Of a stretch of 64,000 nucleotides of DNA, positions 55,576 through 63,959 are shown in pieces. Both the position numbers and the translations under genes were made by a program. Within the stretch, counting starts at the first letter, position 1, and every line of letters begins with the position of its first letter. The stretch is from Nocardia asteroides (GTDB lineage: Bacteria; Actinomycetota; Actinomycetes; Mycobacteriales; Mycobacteriaceae): the NCBI RefSeq assembly GCF_900637185.1, contig NZ_LR134352.1, positions 6,128,001-6,192,000 of the forward strand, written 5' to 3'. The notes beneath the pieces were generated by a model. That model ran no database searches. It had not been told where the DNA came from and worked only from the letters and a program-made list of their open reading frames with translations.

Positions 55576-55649
55576 TAGCGGGGACAGGATTTGAACCTGC
55601 GACCTCTGGGTTATGAGCCCAGCGAGCTACCGAGCTGCTCCACCCCGCG
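55576..55649 (-). tRNA. initiator tRNA-fMet (anticodon CAT)
   Basis: Cloverleaf of 74 bases without an encoded CCA: acceptor CGCGGGG/CCCCGC, anticodon stem CTGGG/CCCAG with loop CTCATAA, T arm GCAGG-TTCAAAT-CCTGT. Initiator hallmarks are the three consecutive G:C pairs in the anticodon stem and an unpaired first position, here C1 opposite U72, a mismatch known from mycobacterial initiator tRNA. Discriminator base A at 55576. Confidence 0.95.
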
Positions 55650-55768
55650 TCGGTGAATACAACATTACACACGGGTTAGCGCGGATGCCAAATCGCCAGG
55701 TCACACCAGCATTTCCACCACTTGTCCGCGATCTTCGGCGCACCTCGGAGCGCGCGGGCGGGAGCGAA

Positions 55769-55784
55769 TGTGATGTAGGACACA
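55769..55784. promoter_or_regulatory. CRP-like site 1, TGTGA-N6-ACACA
   Basis: TGTGATGTAGGACACA matches the CRP/GlxR consensus TGTGA-N6-TCACA at 9 of 10 defined bases. It is centred about 220 bases upstream of the Rpf start. Confidence 0.5.
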
Positions 55785-55813
55785 ATCGACCTCGAAGGTG
55801 GCTCGCTTCAATC

Positions 55814-55829
55814 GGTGACGGGGGTCACT
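55814..55829. promoter_or_regulatory. CRP-like site 2, GGTGA-N6-TCACT
   Basis: Perfect palindromic core GTGA-N6-TCAC, 45 bp centre to centre from site 1. In Mycobacterium tuberculosis the CRP homologue Rv3676 is reported to activate rpfA, so a cAMP-responsive input to this Rpf gene is plausible. Confidence 0.6.
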
Positions 55830-55841
55830 ATTTCGCGGTGA

Positions 55842-56537
<696 letters not shown>

Positions 56538-56557
56538 TCCACCGTTCCCCCTGCACG

Positions 56558-56589
56558 AGAAAGGCCCCGCCGACCGGCGGGGCCTTTCT
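56558..56589. terminator. rho-independent terminator after Rpf and UPF0182 genes
   Basis: Perfect 14-bp stem AGAAAGGCCCCGCC/GGCGGGGCCTTTCT with a GACC loop, 20 bases after the Rpf stop and 16 bases beyond the stop of the convergent UPF0182 gene; it can serve both. Confidence 0.9.
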
Positions 56590-56605
56590 TGTCGATCCGG
56601 GACGG

Positions 56606-59587
56606 TTACCGGCCGCCCGCGTCCTGGTACGCCTTCACCGCGGCGTCCAGTTCCTCGAGCGCCTTACCGAAATCGGTGAAGTTGCCCGTGCGCATCGCCG
56701 TGCGCACCGCCTCGATCTTGCGGCTGAGCTCGGCGGCCGCGGCCTCCTGCGCGGTGGAACCGGCGGGCGGCGTCGTCCCCTGCGGCGGGGTCGTGCCGTT
56801 GGCCGGCGGGGTGGTGCCCTGATCCACCGGCGGCGTCACCCCCGGTTTCGGCTTCACCGCCGGGTCACCGCCGAACGGTGTGGCCAGCGAACCCGAACCG
56901 GGCAGCACCTGGTTCAGCGCGTCGGCCAGCGTCGCCGCGTAGCCCACCTTCACACTGCCCGCCGCGTCGCGGTAGCTGACCAGCACGCGCAGCAGCTGCG
57001 GGAAGGTCGAGGAACCGGTGTTGCGTTCGTTGTAGAACGGTTCGACGTAGAGGATGCCGCCGTCGGCCACCGGCAGGGTGAGCAGATTGCCGTAGCGGAT
57101 CTTGTTCGAGTTCGACAGCAGGGTCTTCTCCCGGGACACCGCGTCGGCGGTGGTCATCGAGTTCTGGGTCTGCTGCGGACCCTGAGTCTGGGTCTCCACC
57201 GGTAGCTGCAGCACGGTGAACTTGCCGTACCCGTCGGGGTCGGAGCGCACCGAGATGTAGGCCGAGAGGAACTGGCGGTTGTAGCCGACCATCGCCGAGG
57301 TCAGGTTGAACACCGGCTTGTTGGTCTTCGGATCACCCAGCAGCACGTAGTACGGCGGCTGGTTGAAGGTGCCGCCCTCGATGGTGGGATCGCTGGGGAC
57401 CGACCAGAACGCGTTGTTGGTGAAGAACTCACGCGGGTTGTCCACGTGGTACTTGGTCAGCATGTCGCGCTGGACCTTGAACAGGTCCTCCGGGTAGCGG
57501 AAGTGCGCGCGCAGTTCCGGGGAGATCTCGGACTCGGGCTTCACCGCGTTCGGGAACACCCCGCGCCAGGCCTTGAGCACCGGGTCGGCGGTGTCGGTCT
57601 CGTACAGGGTGACGGTGCCGTCGTAGGCGTCGACGGTGGCCTTCACCGAGTTGCGGATGTAGCTGACCTCCTTGCGCGGGATCACCCGGCCGGTCTTCTT
57701 GTCGATGCTGTCCTCGACCGCGCCGTCGAGCGAGGTCGACTGGGCGTAGGGGTACTTGTCGAGAGTGGTGTAGGCGTCGACGATCCAGACGATGCGCTCA
57801 CCGACGACCGCCGGGTAGGCGTTGCCGTCGGTGGTCAGCCACGGCGCGACCTTCTGCACCCGCTCGCGCGGACCGCGGTTGTACAGGATCTTGGAATCGT
57901 CACTGATCGCCGAGGAGAACAAGATGTTGCGCTCGGCGTACTTGGCCGCGAAGGCCAGGCGGTTGAACCAGTTGCCGATCGGCACGCCGCCGCTGCCCTC
58001 GTAGGTGTAGGAGGCCTGGTCGGAGTCGTACTCGCGCGGCGCCTGGCCGTCGGCGGCGCCGACGATGGCGTAGTCGGGATCGGACTGGGCGATCAGTTCG
58101 CCGTAGTAGATCCGCGGCTGCTCGACCTTGATCTGCTGGTCGTCCATCTTGGTGAACAGGTCGCTCACCATGAACAGCGGATAGCCGGAATCGCTGCCGC
58201 CCAGCGGACTCTGCGCGTCGGACTGCGGCTTGTTCACCCGGTTGGCCGGGGCGGCGACGAAACCGTTGCCGTGGGTGTAGACGGTGTGCTGGTTGATCCA
58301 GTCCTTCTGGTTGCCCGAGAGCGCTTCCGGATGCAGCTCACGCGCGGCGACGATGTAGTCCTGGGTGTCGCCGTTGAGCGTGTAGCGGTCGATGTCGAGC
58401 GATTCGGGGAAGCCGTAGAAGTTCTTGCGCTGCTGCAGCTGGGTGAACGTGGGCGAGAGGATGTTCGGGTCGAGCAGGCGGGCGTTGCCGATGGTCGCCG
58501 CGTCCGCGGGGACCTCGAGCGGGTTCTTCTTGCTCTCGCCCTGGTAGTCCTGATACTCGACCTTGTCGTCGGTGATGCCGTACGCCTGGCGCGTCGCGAG
58601 GATGTTGCGCTCGATGTACGGACTCTCCTTGTCCGCGGCGTTCGGGCGCACCGAGAACTGCTCGACGACCATCGGCCAGACCGCGCCGACCAGGATCGAC
58701 GACAGCACCAGCAGCGCGGCCGCCATCGCGGGTACCCGCAGGTCGCGCAGCACGATGCCGGCGAAGAACGCGATCGCGCAGATCACCGCGATCGAGAGCA
58801 GGATCAGCTTGGCGGGCAGTACCGCGTTGATGTCGGTGTAGGACGGACCACCGAAGGTGGGCTCCTTGCGGGTGCTCGACAGCAGGTCGTAGCGGTCGAA
58901 CCAGTAGGCCACGGCCTTGAGCAGCACGAAGATTCCGGCCAGCACCGCCAGCTGGATGCGCGCCGCCCTGGTCAGCGTGCCCTCACGCCCGGCCAGCCGC
59001 AGGCCACCGAACACGTAGTGGGTCACCAGGTTCGCGAAGAACGCGATCACCACGGCCACGAACAGCCAGTTCAGCACCATCCGGTAGAACGGCAGATCGA
59101 AGGCGTAGAAGCCGACGTCGAGGTGGAACTGCGGGTCCTGCTCGCCGAACTCACCACCGTGCAGGAACAGCTGCACCGTGGCCCAGTTCGACTGCGCGAC
59201 CAGACCGGACAGCAACCCGAGCAGCACCGGGATGCCGACGCCGAACAGCCGCAGCCTGCCCATCACCGTGGTGCGGTAGCGCGCGATCGGGTCGTTGGGA
59301 CCGGCCACCGGCACGAACACCGGCCGCGACCGGTACGCCAGCAGCAGCGCGCCCCACACGACGAGGCCGACGAACAGCGCGACCACGACGAACAGGATCA
59401 GCCGCGTGCGCAACACACCCAGATAGACGCTGCGATAGCCGACTTCCCCGAACCACAACCAGTTGGTGTAGGCGTCGGTGAAGCGGGGCCCGAGCAGCAG
59501 CAGCGCCGCGAGGACGACTGCCGCCACGAGCAGCACTCGGCTGCGTCGGGACAACGAAGGTAAGCCGGTGGGGGGCCGCATGCCCAC
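56606..59587 (-). CDS. UPF0182 family membrane protein
   Basis: 993 residues from GTG 59585-59587, chosen because GGAG lies 9 bases upstream and the N-terminus then reads MGMRPPTGLPSLSRRSR, as I recall for mycobacterial members (Rv3193c). A TTG at 59602 and an ATG at 59581 are alternatives. Seven hydrophobic helices fill roughly the first 320 residues (for example VLLVAAVVLAALLLL, LILFVVVALFVGLVVW, AKLILLSIAVICAIAFF). The long remainder is a conserved soluble domain, probably outside the membrane (GYRSVYLGV and NWLFVAV in the first part; TDDKVEYQDYQG and YTHGNGFVAAPANRVN in the second), and it ends in a Pro/Thr-rich TTPPANGTTPP stretch. The biochemical function is not established; the family is widespread in actinobacteria. 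It is transcribed toward Rpf and shares its terminator. Confidence 0.95.
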   Translation of the reverse strand: MGMRPPTGLPSLSRRSRVLLVAAVVLAALLLLGPRFTDAYTNWLWFGEVGYRSVYLGVLRTRLILFVVVALFVGLVVWGALLLAYRSRPVFVPVAGPNDPIARYRTTVMGRLRLFGVGIPVLLGLLSGLVAQSNWATVQLFLHGGEFGEQDPQFHLDVGFYAFDLPFYRMVLNWLFVAVVIAFFANLVTHYVFGGLRLAGREGTLTRAARIQLAVLAGIFVLLKAVAYWFDRYDLLSSTRKEPTFGGPSYTDINAVLPAKLILLSIAVICAIAFFAGIVLRDLRVPAMAAALLVLSSILVGAVWPMVVEQFSVRPNAADKESPYIERNILATRQAYGITDDKVEYQDYQGESKKNPLEVPADAATIGNARLLDPNILSPTFTQLQQRKNFYGFPESLDIDRYTLNGDTQDYIVAARELHPEALSGNQKDWINQHTVYTHGNGFVAAPANRVNKPQSDAQSPLGGSDSGYPLFMVSDLFTKMDDQQIKVEQPRIYYGELIAQSDPDYAIVGAADGQAPREYDSDQASYTYEGSGGVPIGNWFNRLAFAAKYAERNILFSSAISDDSKILYNRGPRERVQKVAPWLTTDGNAYPAVVGERIVWIVDAYTTLDKYPYAQSTSLDGAVEDSIDKKTGRVIPRKEVSYIRNSVKATVDAYDGTVTLYETDTADPVLKAWRGVFPNAVKPESEISPELRAHFRYPEDLFKVQRDMLTKYHVDNPREFFTNNAFWSVPSDPTIEGGTFNQPPYYVLLGDPKTNKPVFNLTSAMVGYNRQFLSAYISVRSDPDGYGKFTVLQLPVETQTQGPQQTQNSMTTADAVSREKTLLSNSNKIRYGNLLTLPVADGGILYVEPFYNERNTGSSTFPQLLRVLVSYRDAAGSVKVGYAATLADALNQVLPGSGSLATPFGGDPAVKPKPGVTPPVDQGTTPPANGTTPPQGTTPPAGSTAQEAAAAELSRKIEAVRTAMRTGNFTDFGKALEELDAAVKAYQDAGGR

Positions 59588-59662
59588 GGTGCCACTCTCC
59601 AAGGGTCCGGCGGCGACCCGCGCCGGTGATCGGCGCAGACACCGCAGTCCGATGTTGCGGAT

Positions 59663-59678
59663 GGTCCGTTACCGGACC
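59663..59678. promoter_or_regulatory. inverted repeat GGTCCG-N4-CGGACC in a divergent promoter region
   Basis: Perfect 6-bp arms around TTAC, midway in the 159-base gap between the divergent UPF0182 and PPA1309-family genes. It could be an operator shared by both. No regulator is assigned. Confidence 0.4.
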
Positions 59679-59746
59679 GTTGGCGCCCACTCTACGGAAA
59701 TCGGACACCGTGCAAGCGGCTGGGCCGAAAATGATTGGATGGGCGG

Positions 59747-60325
59747 GTGACCGATGACCAGCACGCCGAAGTCGTCCTCGCCCGCTGTGTGCGCGAGGTC
59801 GTCGAGTTCGCCGACGCCGAGGGCTGGGGCAACCCGCCGCAGATGTTCGCCCTGGTTCCGACCGCCGACCTGGTCGCGGCCGAACCCGACCTGCAGGATC
59901 AGCTCGACGACGGCAGCGAACTCACGCCCATCGCGCAGGAGGCCTTCCCCGACGACATCACCGGCGGGTCGATGGCGCTCGACGAGTTCCTCGCGACCAC
60001 CACCTGGCCGCCTGCCGTCGAGGGCTGCGTACTGGTCCAGGAGATCGTGGTGCTGCCGCCCGACGCGGAGAGCGATCTCGACGAGGCGCTCGTGCCGCTG
60101 CTGGCCGACTCCGACGCCGCCGACGCCGCCGGGCGCGCCGCGGCCCACGCCCACCCCGGCCGGCGCGACGCGCGGCTCATCGCCGGCGTGCTGCGCCAGG
60201 GCACCTCGCTGTGCCTGCTGCAGATCCGCCCCGAGGACGACGACGGCTTCGGCGACCTCGACCTGCGCACCTATCCGAATCTGGCGCCGGGCCTGGTCCA
60301 GGCCCTGCACCACACGCTGGAGTGA
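59747..60325 (+). CDS. PPA1309 family protein
   Basis: 192 residues. Start GTG 59747 (MTDDQHAEVVLARCVREVVEF) is preferred over the in-frame TTG at 59735, which has no better ribosome site. It is a soluble, acidic protein with no signal or membrane segment. Conserved-looking blocks include WGNPPQMFALVPTADL, LDEFLATTTWPP, VLQEIVVLPP-like LVQEIVVLPP and RLIAGVLRQG. The family occurs in actinobacteria next to the UPF0182 and PDZ-protease genes; its role is unknown. The gene converges on the protease gene with no base between the two stop codons (TGA|TCA), so the two transcripts probably overlap. Confidence 0.9.
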   Translation: MTDDQHAEVVLARCVREVVEFADAEGWGNPPQMFALVPTADLVAAEPDLQDQLDDGSELTPIAQEAFPDDITGGSMALDEFLATTTWPPAVEGCVLVQEIVVLPPDAESDLDEALVPLLADSDAADAAGRAAAHAHPGRRDARLIAGVLRQGTSLCLLQIRPEDDDGFGDLDLRTYPNLAPGLVQALHHTLE

Positions 60326-61351
60326 TCAGCCGCAGCTGACCGCCTCGCGGCCGGCGTCGATGTCGGCCAGCGAGGTCACCGCGCTGTCGAGGGTGTCGAC
60401 CTTGACCAGGCGCAGGCCCTCGGGGGCGCGCTGCCTGGCCTCGTTGCAGTTGTCAGCCGGCACCAGGAACGTCTCGGCGCCCGCCTCGCGGGCGGCGATC
60501 ATCTTGTACTGGATGCCGCCGATCGGGCCGACCTTGCCCTCCTGGTCGATGGTGCCGGTGCCCGCGACGAACCGGCCGCCGTTGAGCTCGCCGGGCGAGA
60601 GCTTGTCGATCAGCGCCAGGCTGAACATCAGCCCGGCCGAGGGGCCGCCGATGTCGGCGAGGTTGAACTCCACCTGCAGCGGCGGGCGGCCACCTTCGCC
60701 AGGCGTGAGGCCGAGGTAGCCCTTGGCCGGGTCGTCGGGACGGGCCGCGAGCGTGATCGGGGCGCTCTGCTGGGCGTCGCCGCGGCGGTAGACGACGGTG
60801 ATGGTGGTGCCGGGCCCCTTCGTCGACACCAGGTCGACGACATCCTTGGGCGCGAGGATCGGGGTGCCGTCGATGCTGATCAGCTCGTCACCGACCTGCA
60901 GCACGTCCTTGGCCGGGCCCTCGTCACCGAGCCCGCGCACCAGCACCACCGTCGGCATCTTCAGGTAGTGCAGCGCCGCGACCTCGGCGTTGCTCTCGGA
61001 GTCCTTGAAGTCCTGCTGGTTGGACTTGTCGACCTCCTCGCGCGACACGCCGGGCGGGTACACCTCGGCGCGCGGGACCAGGCCGTGCTCGCCGCTGACC
61101 CAGAAGCCGAACGCCTCGAACAGGTTGAGGCCGTCGCGCACCGAGACGGTGGTCATGTTGAGATGCCCGGTGGTCGGATCGAGGGGCGCGCCCGTGACAT
61201 CCACCACCGGCTTGCCTTCCACGTCACCGAGGGTGTCGAAGGTCGGGCCGGGGCCGAGTGCGACGAACGGCACGGTGACCACGCTGCCGATCACACCGAG
61301 CACGAGCACGGGTACCAGGGCCACGATCAGGGTGAGGATCCGACGATTCAC
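60326..61351 (-). CDS. PDZ-domain Lon-like serine protease (YlbL/Rv3194c type)
   Basis: 341 residues from GTG 61351, giving the N-terminus MNRRILTLIVALVP, which matches my recollection of the mycobacterial homologue; an earlier in-frame GTG at 61372 would add seven residues. One N-terminal membrane helix (ILTLIVALVPVLVLGVIG) anchors the protein, leaving the rest outside. A PDZ domain lies at about 120-195 (KDVLQVGDELISIDGTPI). The C-terminal Lon-type proteolytic domain carries the Ser-Lys dyad: Ser238 in GGPSAGLMF and Lys283 in GGIQYKM. A Cys pair (DNCNEA and terminal SCG) may form a disulfide. It probably degrades or clips envelope proteins; substrates are unknown. Divergent from the hydrolase gene at 61480. 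Confidence 0.93.
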   Translation of the reverse strand: MNRRILTLIVALVPVLVLGVIGSVVTVPFVALGPGPTFDTLGDVEGKPVVDVTGAPLDPTTGHLNMTTVSVRDGLNLFEAFGFWVSGEHGLVPRAEVYPPGVSREEVDKSNQQDFKDSESNAEVAALHYLKMPTVVLVRGLGDEGPAKDVLQVGDELISIDGTPILAPKDVVDLVSTKGPGTTITVVYRRGDAQQSAPITLAARPDDPAKGYLGLTPGEGGRPPLQVEFNLADIGGPSAGLMFSLALIDKLSPGELNGGRFVAGTGTIDQEGKVGPIGGIQYKMIAAREAGAETFLVPADNCNEARQRAPEGLRLVKVDTLDSAVTSLADIDAGREAVSCG

Positions 61352-61479
61352 TCGGACCACAGTAGTGATCACCGGCCGCTACCGGCGGCAGTGGCACGCA
61401 TTTACCGGGTGAGCCCGTGGTGGCGATTTCGCGATGCGCGAACACCGGGGCCCCGGGGGTCCCGCGTAACGTAAGAGGT

Positions 61480-62886
61480 ATGAGCGATCTCCCCTTCGGC
61501 TTCTCGAACCGCGACGACGACGAGTCGGGTAAGCGTCGCGACGAGGCGAACGGACCCGGCGGAAACGATCCGTTCGGGTTCGGGGCGGCGGGCGCGGGCG
61601 GCTTCGACCCGTCGCAGCTCGGTCAGATGCTGACCCAGCTCGGGCAGATGATCAGCGGCATGGGCCAGGCGACCGGCCCGGGTGGCGCGAACGCGGGCCC
61701 GGTCAACTACGACGTGGCCAAACGGCTGGCCCGCCAGCAGCTCGGTGCCTCCGTGGCCCCGATCTCGGCGCAGACCTCCTCGGCGGTGACCGACGCGGCG
61801 CACCTGGCCGAGCTGTGGCTCGACGGCGCCACCGTGCTGCCCGCGGGCGCGACCAAGACGGTCGCCTGGACCGCCAACGACTGGATCGAGGAGACCCTGC
61901 CCACCTGGAAGCGCCTGTGCGATCCGGTGGCCGAGCAGATCTCGGGCATGTGGACCGCGCAGCTGCCGGAGGAGGCCAGGCAGTTCGCCGGGCCGATGGT
62001 CGGCATGCTCGGGCAGATGGGCGGGCTGGCGTTCGGCTCCCAGCTCGGCCAGGCCCTCGGCCAGCTGGCCAAGGAGGTCCTGACCTCCACCGATATCGGT
62101 CTGCCGCTGGGCCCGGCGGGCACCGCGGCGCTGCTGCCCACCGCGATCTCCACCTTCAGCGCGGGACTCGAGCAGCCCGAGAGCGAGATCATGGTCTTCC
62201 TGGCGGCCAGGGAAGCCGCCCACCAGCGGCTGTTCGCGCATGTGCCGTGGCTGCGCCACCAGGTGCTCGGCGCGGTGGAGGACTACGCGCGCGGCATCAA
62301 GATGGACTTCTCGTCGTTGGAGCAGGCCGCGCAGAACATCGACCCGATGTCGCTGAGCGACCCGTCCAAGCTCGAGGAGCTGCTCTCGCAGGGCACCTTC
62401 GAGCCGCAGACCACCCCCGAGCAGAAGCAGGCGCTGGAACGTCTCGAGACGCTGCTGGCGCTGATCGAGGGCTGGGTCGACGTGGTGGTCACCGACGCGG
62501 TCGGCGAGCGCCTGCCCGGCGCGGGCGCGCTGTCGGAGACGCTGCGCCGCCGCCGCGCCACCGGTGGACCGGCCGAGCAGACCTTCGCCACCCTGGTCGG
62601 GCTGGAGCTGCGCCCGCGCAAGGTCCGCGAGGCCGCCGCGCTGTGGCGCCGTCTCACCACCGATGTCGGCATGGAGGGCCGTGACGGCGTGTGGGCCCAC
62701 CCCGACCTGCTGCCCGATTCCAGCGACCTGGACTCCCCCGCCGGCTTCATCGATTCCGTGATCGGCGGTGGCACCGGCGCGTTCGACGATCCGCTGGCCC
62801 AGCTCGCCGAGACCGAGGCGCGGGAACGCGACCAGGCCCGCGGCGAGGGTGACGACGAGTCCGGCACCGACACCGGCAAGCCCTGA
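61480..62886 (+). CDS. putative zinc-dependent hydrolase, TIGR03624/DUF2342 family
   Basis: 468 residues from ATG 61480 (MSDLPFGFSNRDDDESG). The upstream frame to 61417 has no family resemblance. The N-terminal 70 residues are Gly/Asp-rich and probably disordered. The body is mostly helical and contains the block EIMVFLAAREAAH followed by QRLFAHVPWLRHQVL, the best candidate for a metal site (Glu and His residues); the classical HExxH motif is not seen. It has no signal peptide. The family is named as a zinc-dependent metalloprotease or putative hydrolase in databases, but I cannot confirm an activity from sequence. It is the Rv3195-type member of this conserved neighbourhood. Confidence 0.88.
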   Translation: MSDLPFGFSNRDDDESGKRRDEANGPGGNDPFGFGAAGAGGFDPSQLGQMLTQLGQMISGMGQATGPGGANAGPVNYDVAKRLARQQLGASVAPISAQTSSAVTDAAHLAELWLDGATVLPAGATKTVAWTANDWIEETLPTWKRLCDPVAEQISGMWTAQLPEEARQFAGPMVGMLGQMGGLAFGSQLGQALGQLAKEVLTSTDIGLPLGPAGTAALLPTAISTFSAGLEQPESEIMVFLAAREAAHQRLFAHVPWLRHQVLGAVEDYARGIKMDFSSLEQAAQNIDPMSLSDPSKLEELLSQGTFEPQTTPEQKQALERLETLLALIEGWVDVVVTDAVGERLPGAGALSETLRRRRATGGPAEQTFATLVGLELRPRKVREAAALWRRLTTDVGMEGRDGVWAHPDLLPDSSDLDSPAGFIDSVIGGGTGAFDDPLAQLAETEARERDQARGEGDDESGTDTGKP

Positions 62887-62907
62887 TCCCGCGCGGTTCC
62901 GGCGGGC

Positions 62908-62924
62908 GGCGAAAATTCTTCGCC
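62908..62924. terminator. weak hairpin after the hydrolase gene
   Basis: GGCGAA-AATTC-TTCGCC, extended by further G/C pairs with a one-base bulge, 21 bases after the stop. There is no T-run after it, so its role as a terminator is uncertain. Confidence 0.35.
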
Positions 62925-62985
62925 CCGCCGGGCCGCGACACGCGTCCCCGTCGGTAATCCCGCCGTTCGACCTGCGGAACGGGAG

Positions 62986-62994
62986 TTGTCCACA
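62986..62994 (+). promoter_or_regulatory. DnaA-box sequence TTGTCCACA
   Basis: Exact match to the actinobacterial DnaA box TTGTCCACA, in the 200-base gap before the ThiF-like gene. Confidence 0.5.
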
Positions 62995-63016
62995 GGCCGA
63001 CACCCTTGGCCCGACA

Positions 63017-63050
63017 CGCCGAAAGACTGTGGATAACTTGGCTTTCGGCG
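63017..63050. repeat. 9-bp inverted repeat with a DnaA box in its loop
   Basis: Perfect arms CGCCGAAAG (63017-63025) and CTTTCGGCG (63042-63050) enclose 16 bases that contain TGTGGATAA (63028-63036), the reverse complement of the DnaA box TTATCCACA. With the box at 62986 it forms an inverted pair, 42 bp centre to centre. Confidence 0.6.
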
Positions 63051-63074
63051 CCTGAGCCGGGTCGTGCGGCTGGC

Positions 63075-63080
63075 GATACT
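63075..63080 (+). promoter_or_regulatory. possible -10 (GATACT) for a leaderless ThiF-like transcript
   Basis: GATACT ends 6 bases before ATG 63087, and there is no ribosome site between them. This is the arrangement of leaderless actinobacterial genes, where transcription starts at the first base of the start codon. Confidence 0.4.
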
Positions 63081-63086
63081 TGCGGC

Positions 63087-63959
63087 ATGACGACCACGAC
63101 ACCACTGCGCGGCCCGATGCTGCACCCGCGGGTCATCACCCTGGTCCGGCCCTCGGGCGCGGTCCAGCTGGGCTGGGATCCCGAGCGCGCGCTGCTGCTG
63201 GAGACCGCCGAGCTCGACACCGGCACCGTCCTGGCCTTCCTGCGGCTGCTCGACGGCCTGCAATCGCTGCCCCAGATCGTCTGGCGAGCAGGCGAATTCG
63301 GAATGAGTCCCGACGCGACCACCACGCTGCTGTCCGCCATCGACGACGCCGGGTTGCTGCTGCGGCCCGAACGCAAACAGGGTGTGGTGCGCGGTGTCAC
63401 CGTGCACGGGCTCGGGCCGCTGGCCGACGCGGTGACCATGGGCCTGCGCCGCATGGGGCTGCGGCCCGCCCGCTCCCGGGAGTTCCGGGCCGGCACCGCC
63501 GTCGGCGCGGGCGGGAATCTGGTGGTGCTCACCGACGCGCTGATGATCGATCCGCGGCTGGCTGTCGATCTGCTGCTGCGCCGCGTCCCGCACCTGCAGG
63601 TGCGCATCCGCGACGGTGTCGGGGTGGTCGGTCCGCTGGTCCTGCCGGGCGACACCAGCTGCCTGCGCTGCGCCGACCTGACCCGCACCGGTTTCGACGC
63701 CGACTGGCCGCATCTGGCCGCCCAGCTGCTCGGCCGCACCGGGCACGCCTCCCCCGCGGGCATCGCCGCCACCACGGCGCTGGCCCTGGGCGAGCTGGAG
63801 ACCATCGTGGCCTGCTCCCCGCGCAGGCGACCGGACACCCTCGACGCCACGATGGAGCTGAATCTGGACACCCACGAGATCCAGCACCGGCCGTGGCCAC
63901 CACACCCGGACTGCGGGTGCCGCACCCTGTCCGGCACCGGGCCCGAGGCCGGCCGATGA
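63087..63959 (+). CDS. ThiF-like / TOMM cyclodehydratase-related protein
   Basis: 290 residues from ATG 63087. The N-terminal part resembles the peptide-clamp region of cyclodehydratase C proteins; residues 104-150 hold a Rossmann-like start (VTVHGLGPLADAV). Four Cys, Cys192/Cys195 (CLRC) and Cys276/Cys278 (CGC), form the usual structural zinc tetrad of the E1/ThiF superfamily. Family members adenylate or present peptide and protein carboxylates, but no YcaO partner or precursor peptide gene is visible here, and the position matches the conserved mycobacterial Rv3196-type gene, so a housekeeping role is as likely as RiPP synthesis. Its stop overlaps a possible next start (ATGA at 63956). Confidence 0.85.
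   Translation: MTTTTPLRGPMLHPRVITLVRPSGAVQLGWDPERALLLETAELDTGTVLAFLRLLDGLQSLPQIVWRAGEFGMSPDATTTLLSAIDDAGLLLRPERKQGVVRGVTVHGLGPLADAVTMGLRRMGLRPARSREFRAGTAVGAGGNLVVLTDALMIDPRLAVDLLLRRVPHLQVRIRDGVGVVGPLVLPGDTSCLRCADLTRTGFDADWPHLAAQLLGRTGHASPAGIAATTALALGELETIVACSPRRRPDTLDATMELNLDTHEIQHRPWPPHPDCGCRTLSGTGPEAGR

Noticed and set aside
55576..55649. The tRNA as an integration site for a mobile island carrying the PKS
   Set aside because: No integrase gene and no duplicated tRNA 3' end were found in the window.
57446..59563. 705-codon plus-strand frame opposite the UPF0182 gene
   Set aside because: Shadow of a well-conserved membrane protein; its translation is low complexity without hydrophobic helices.
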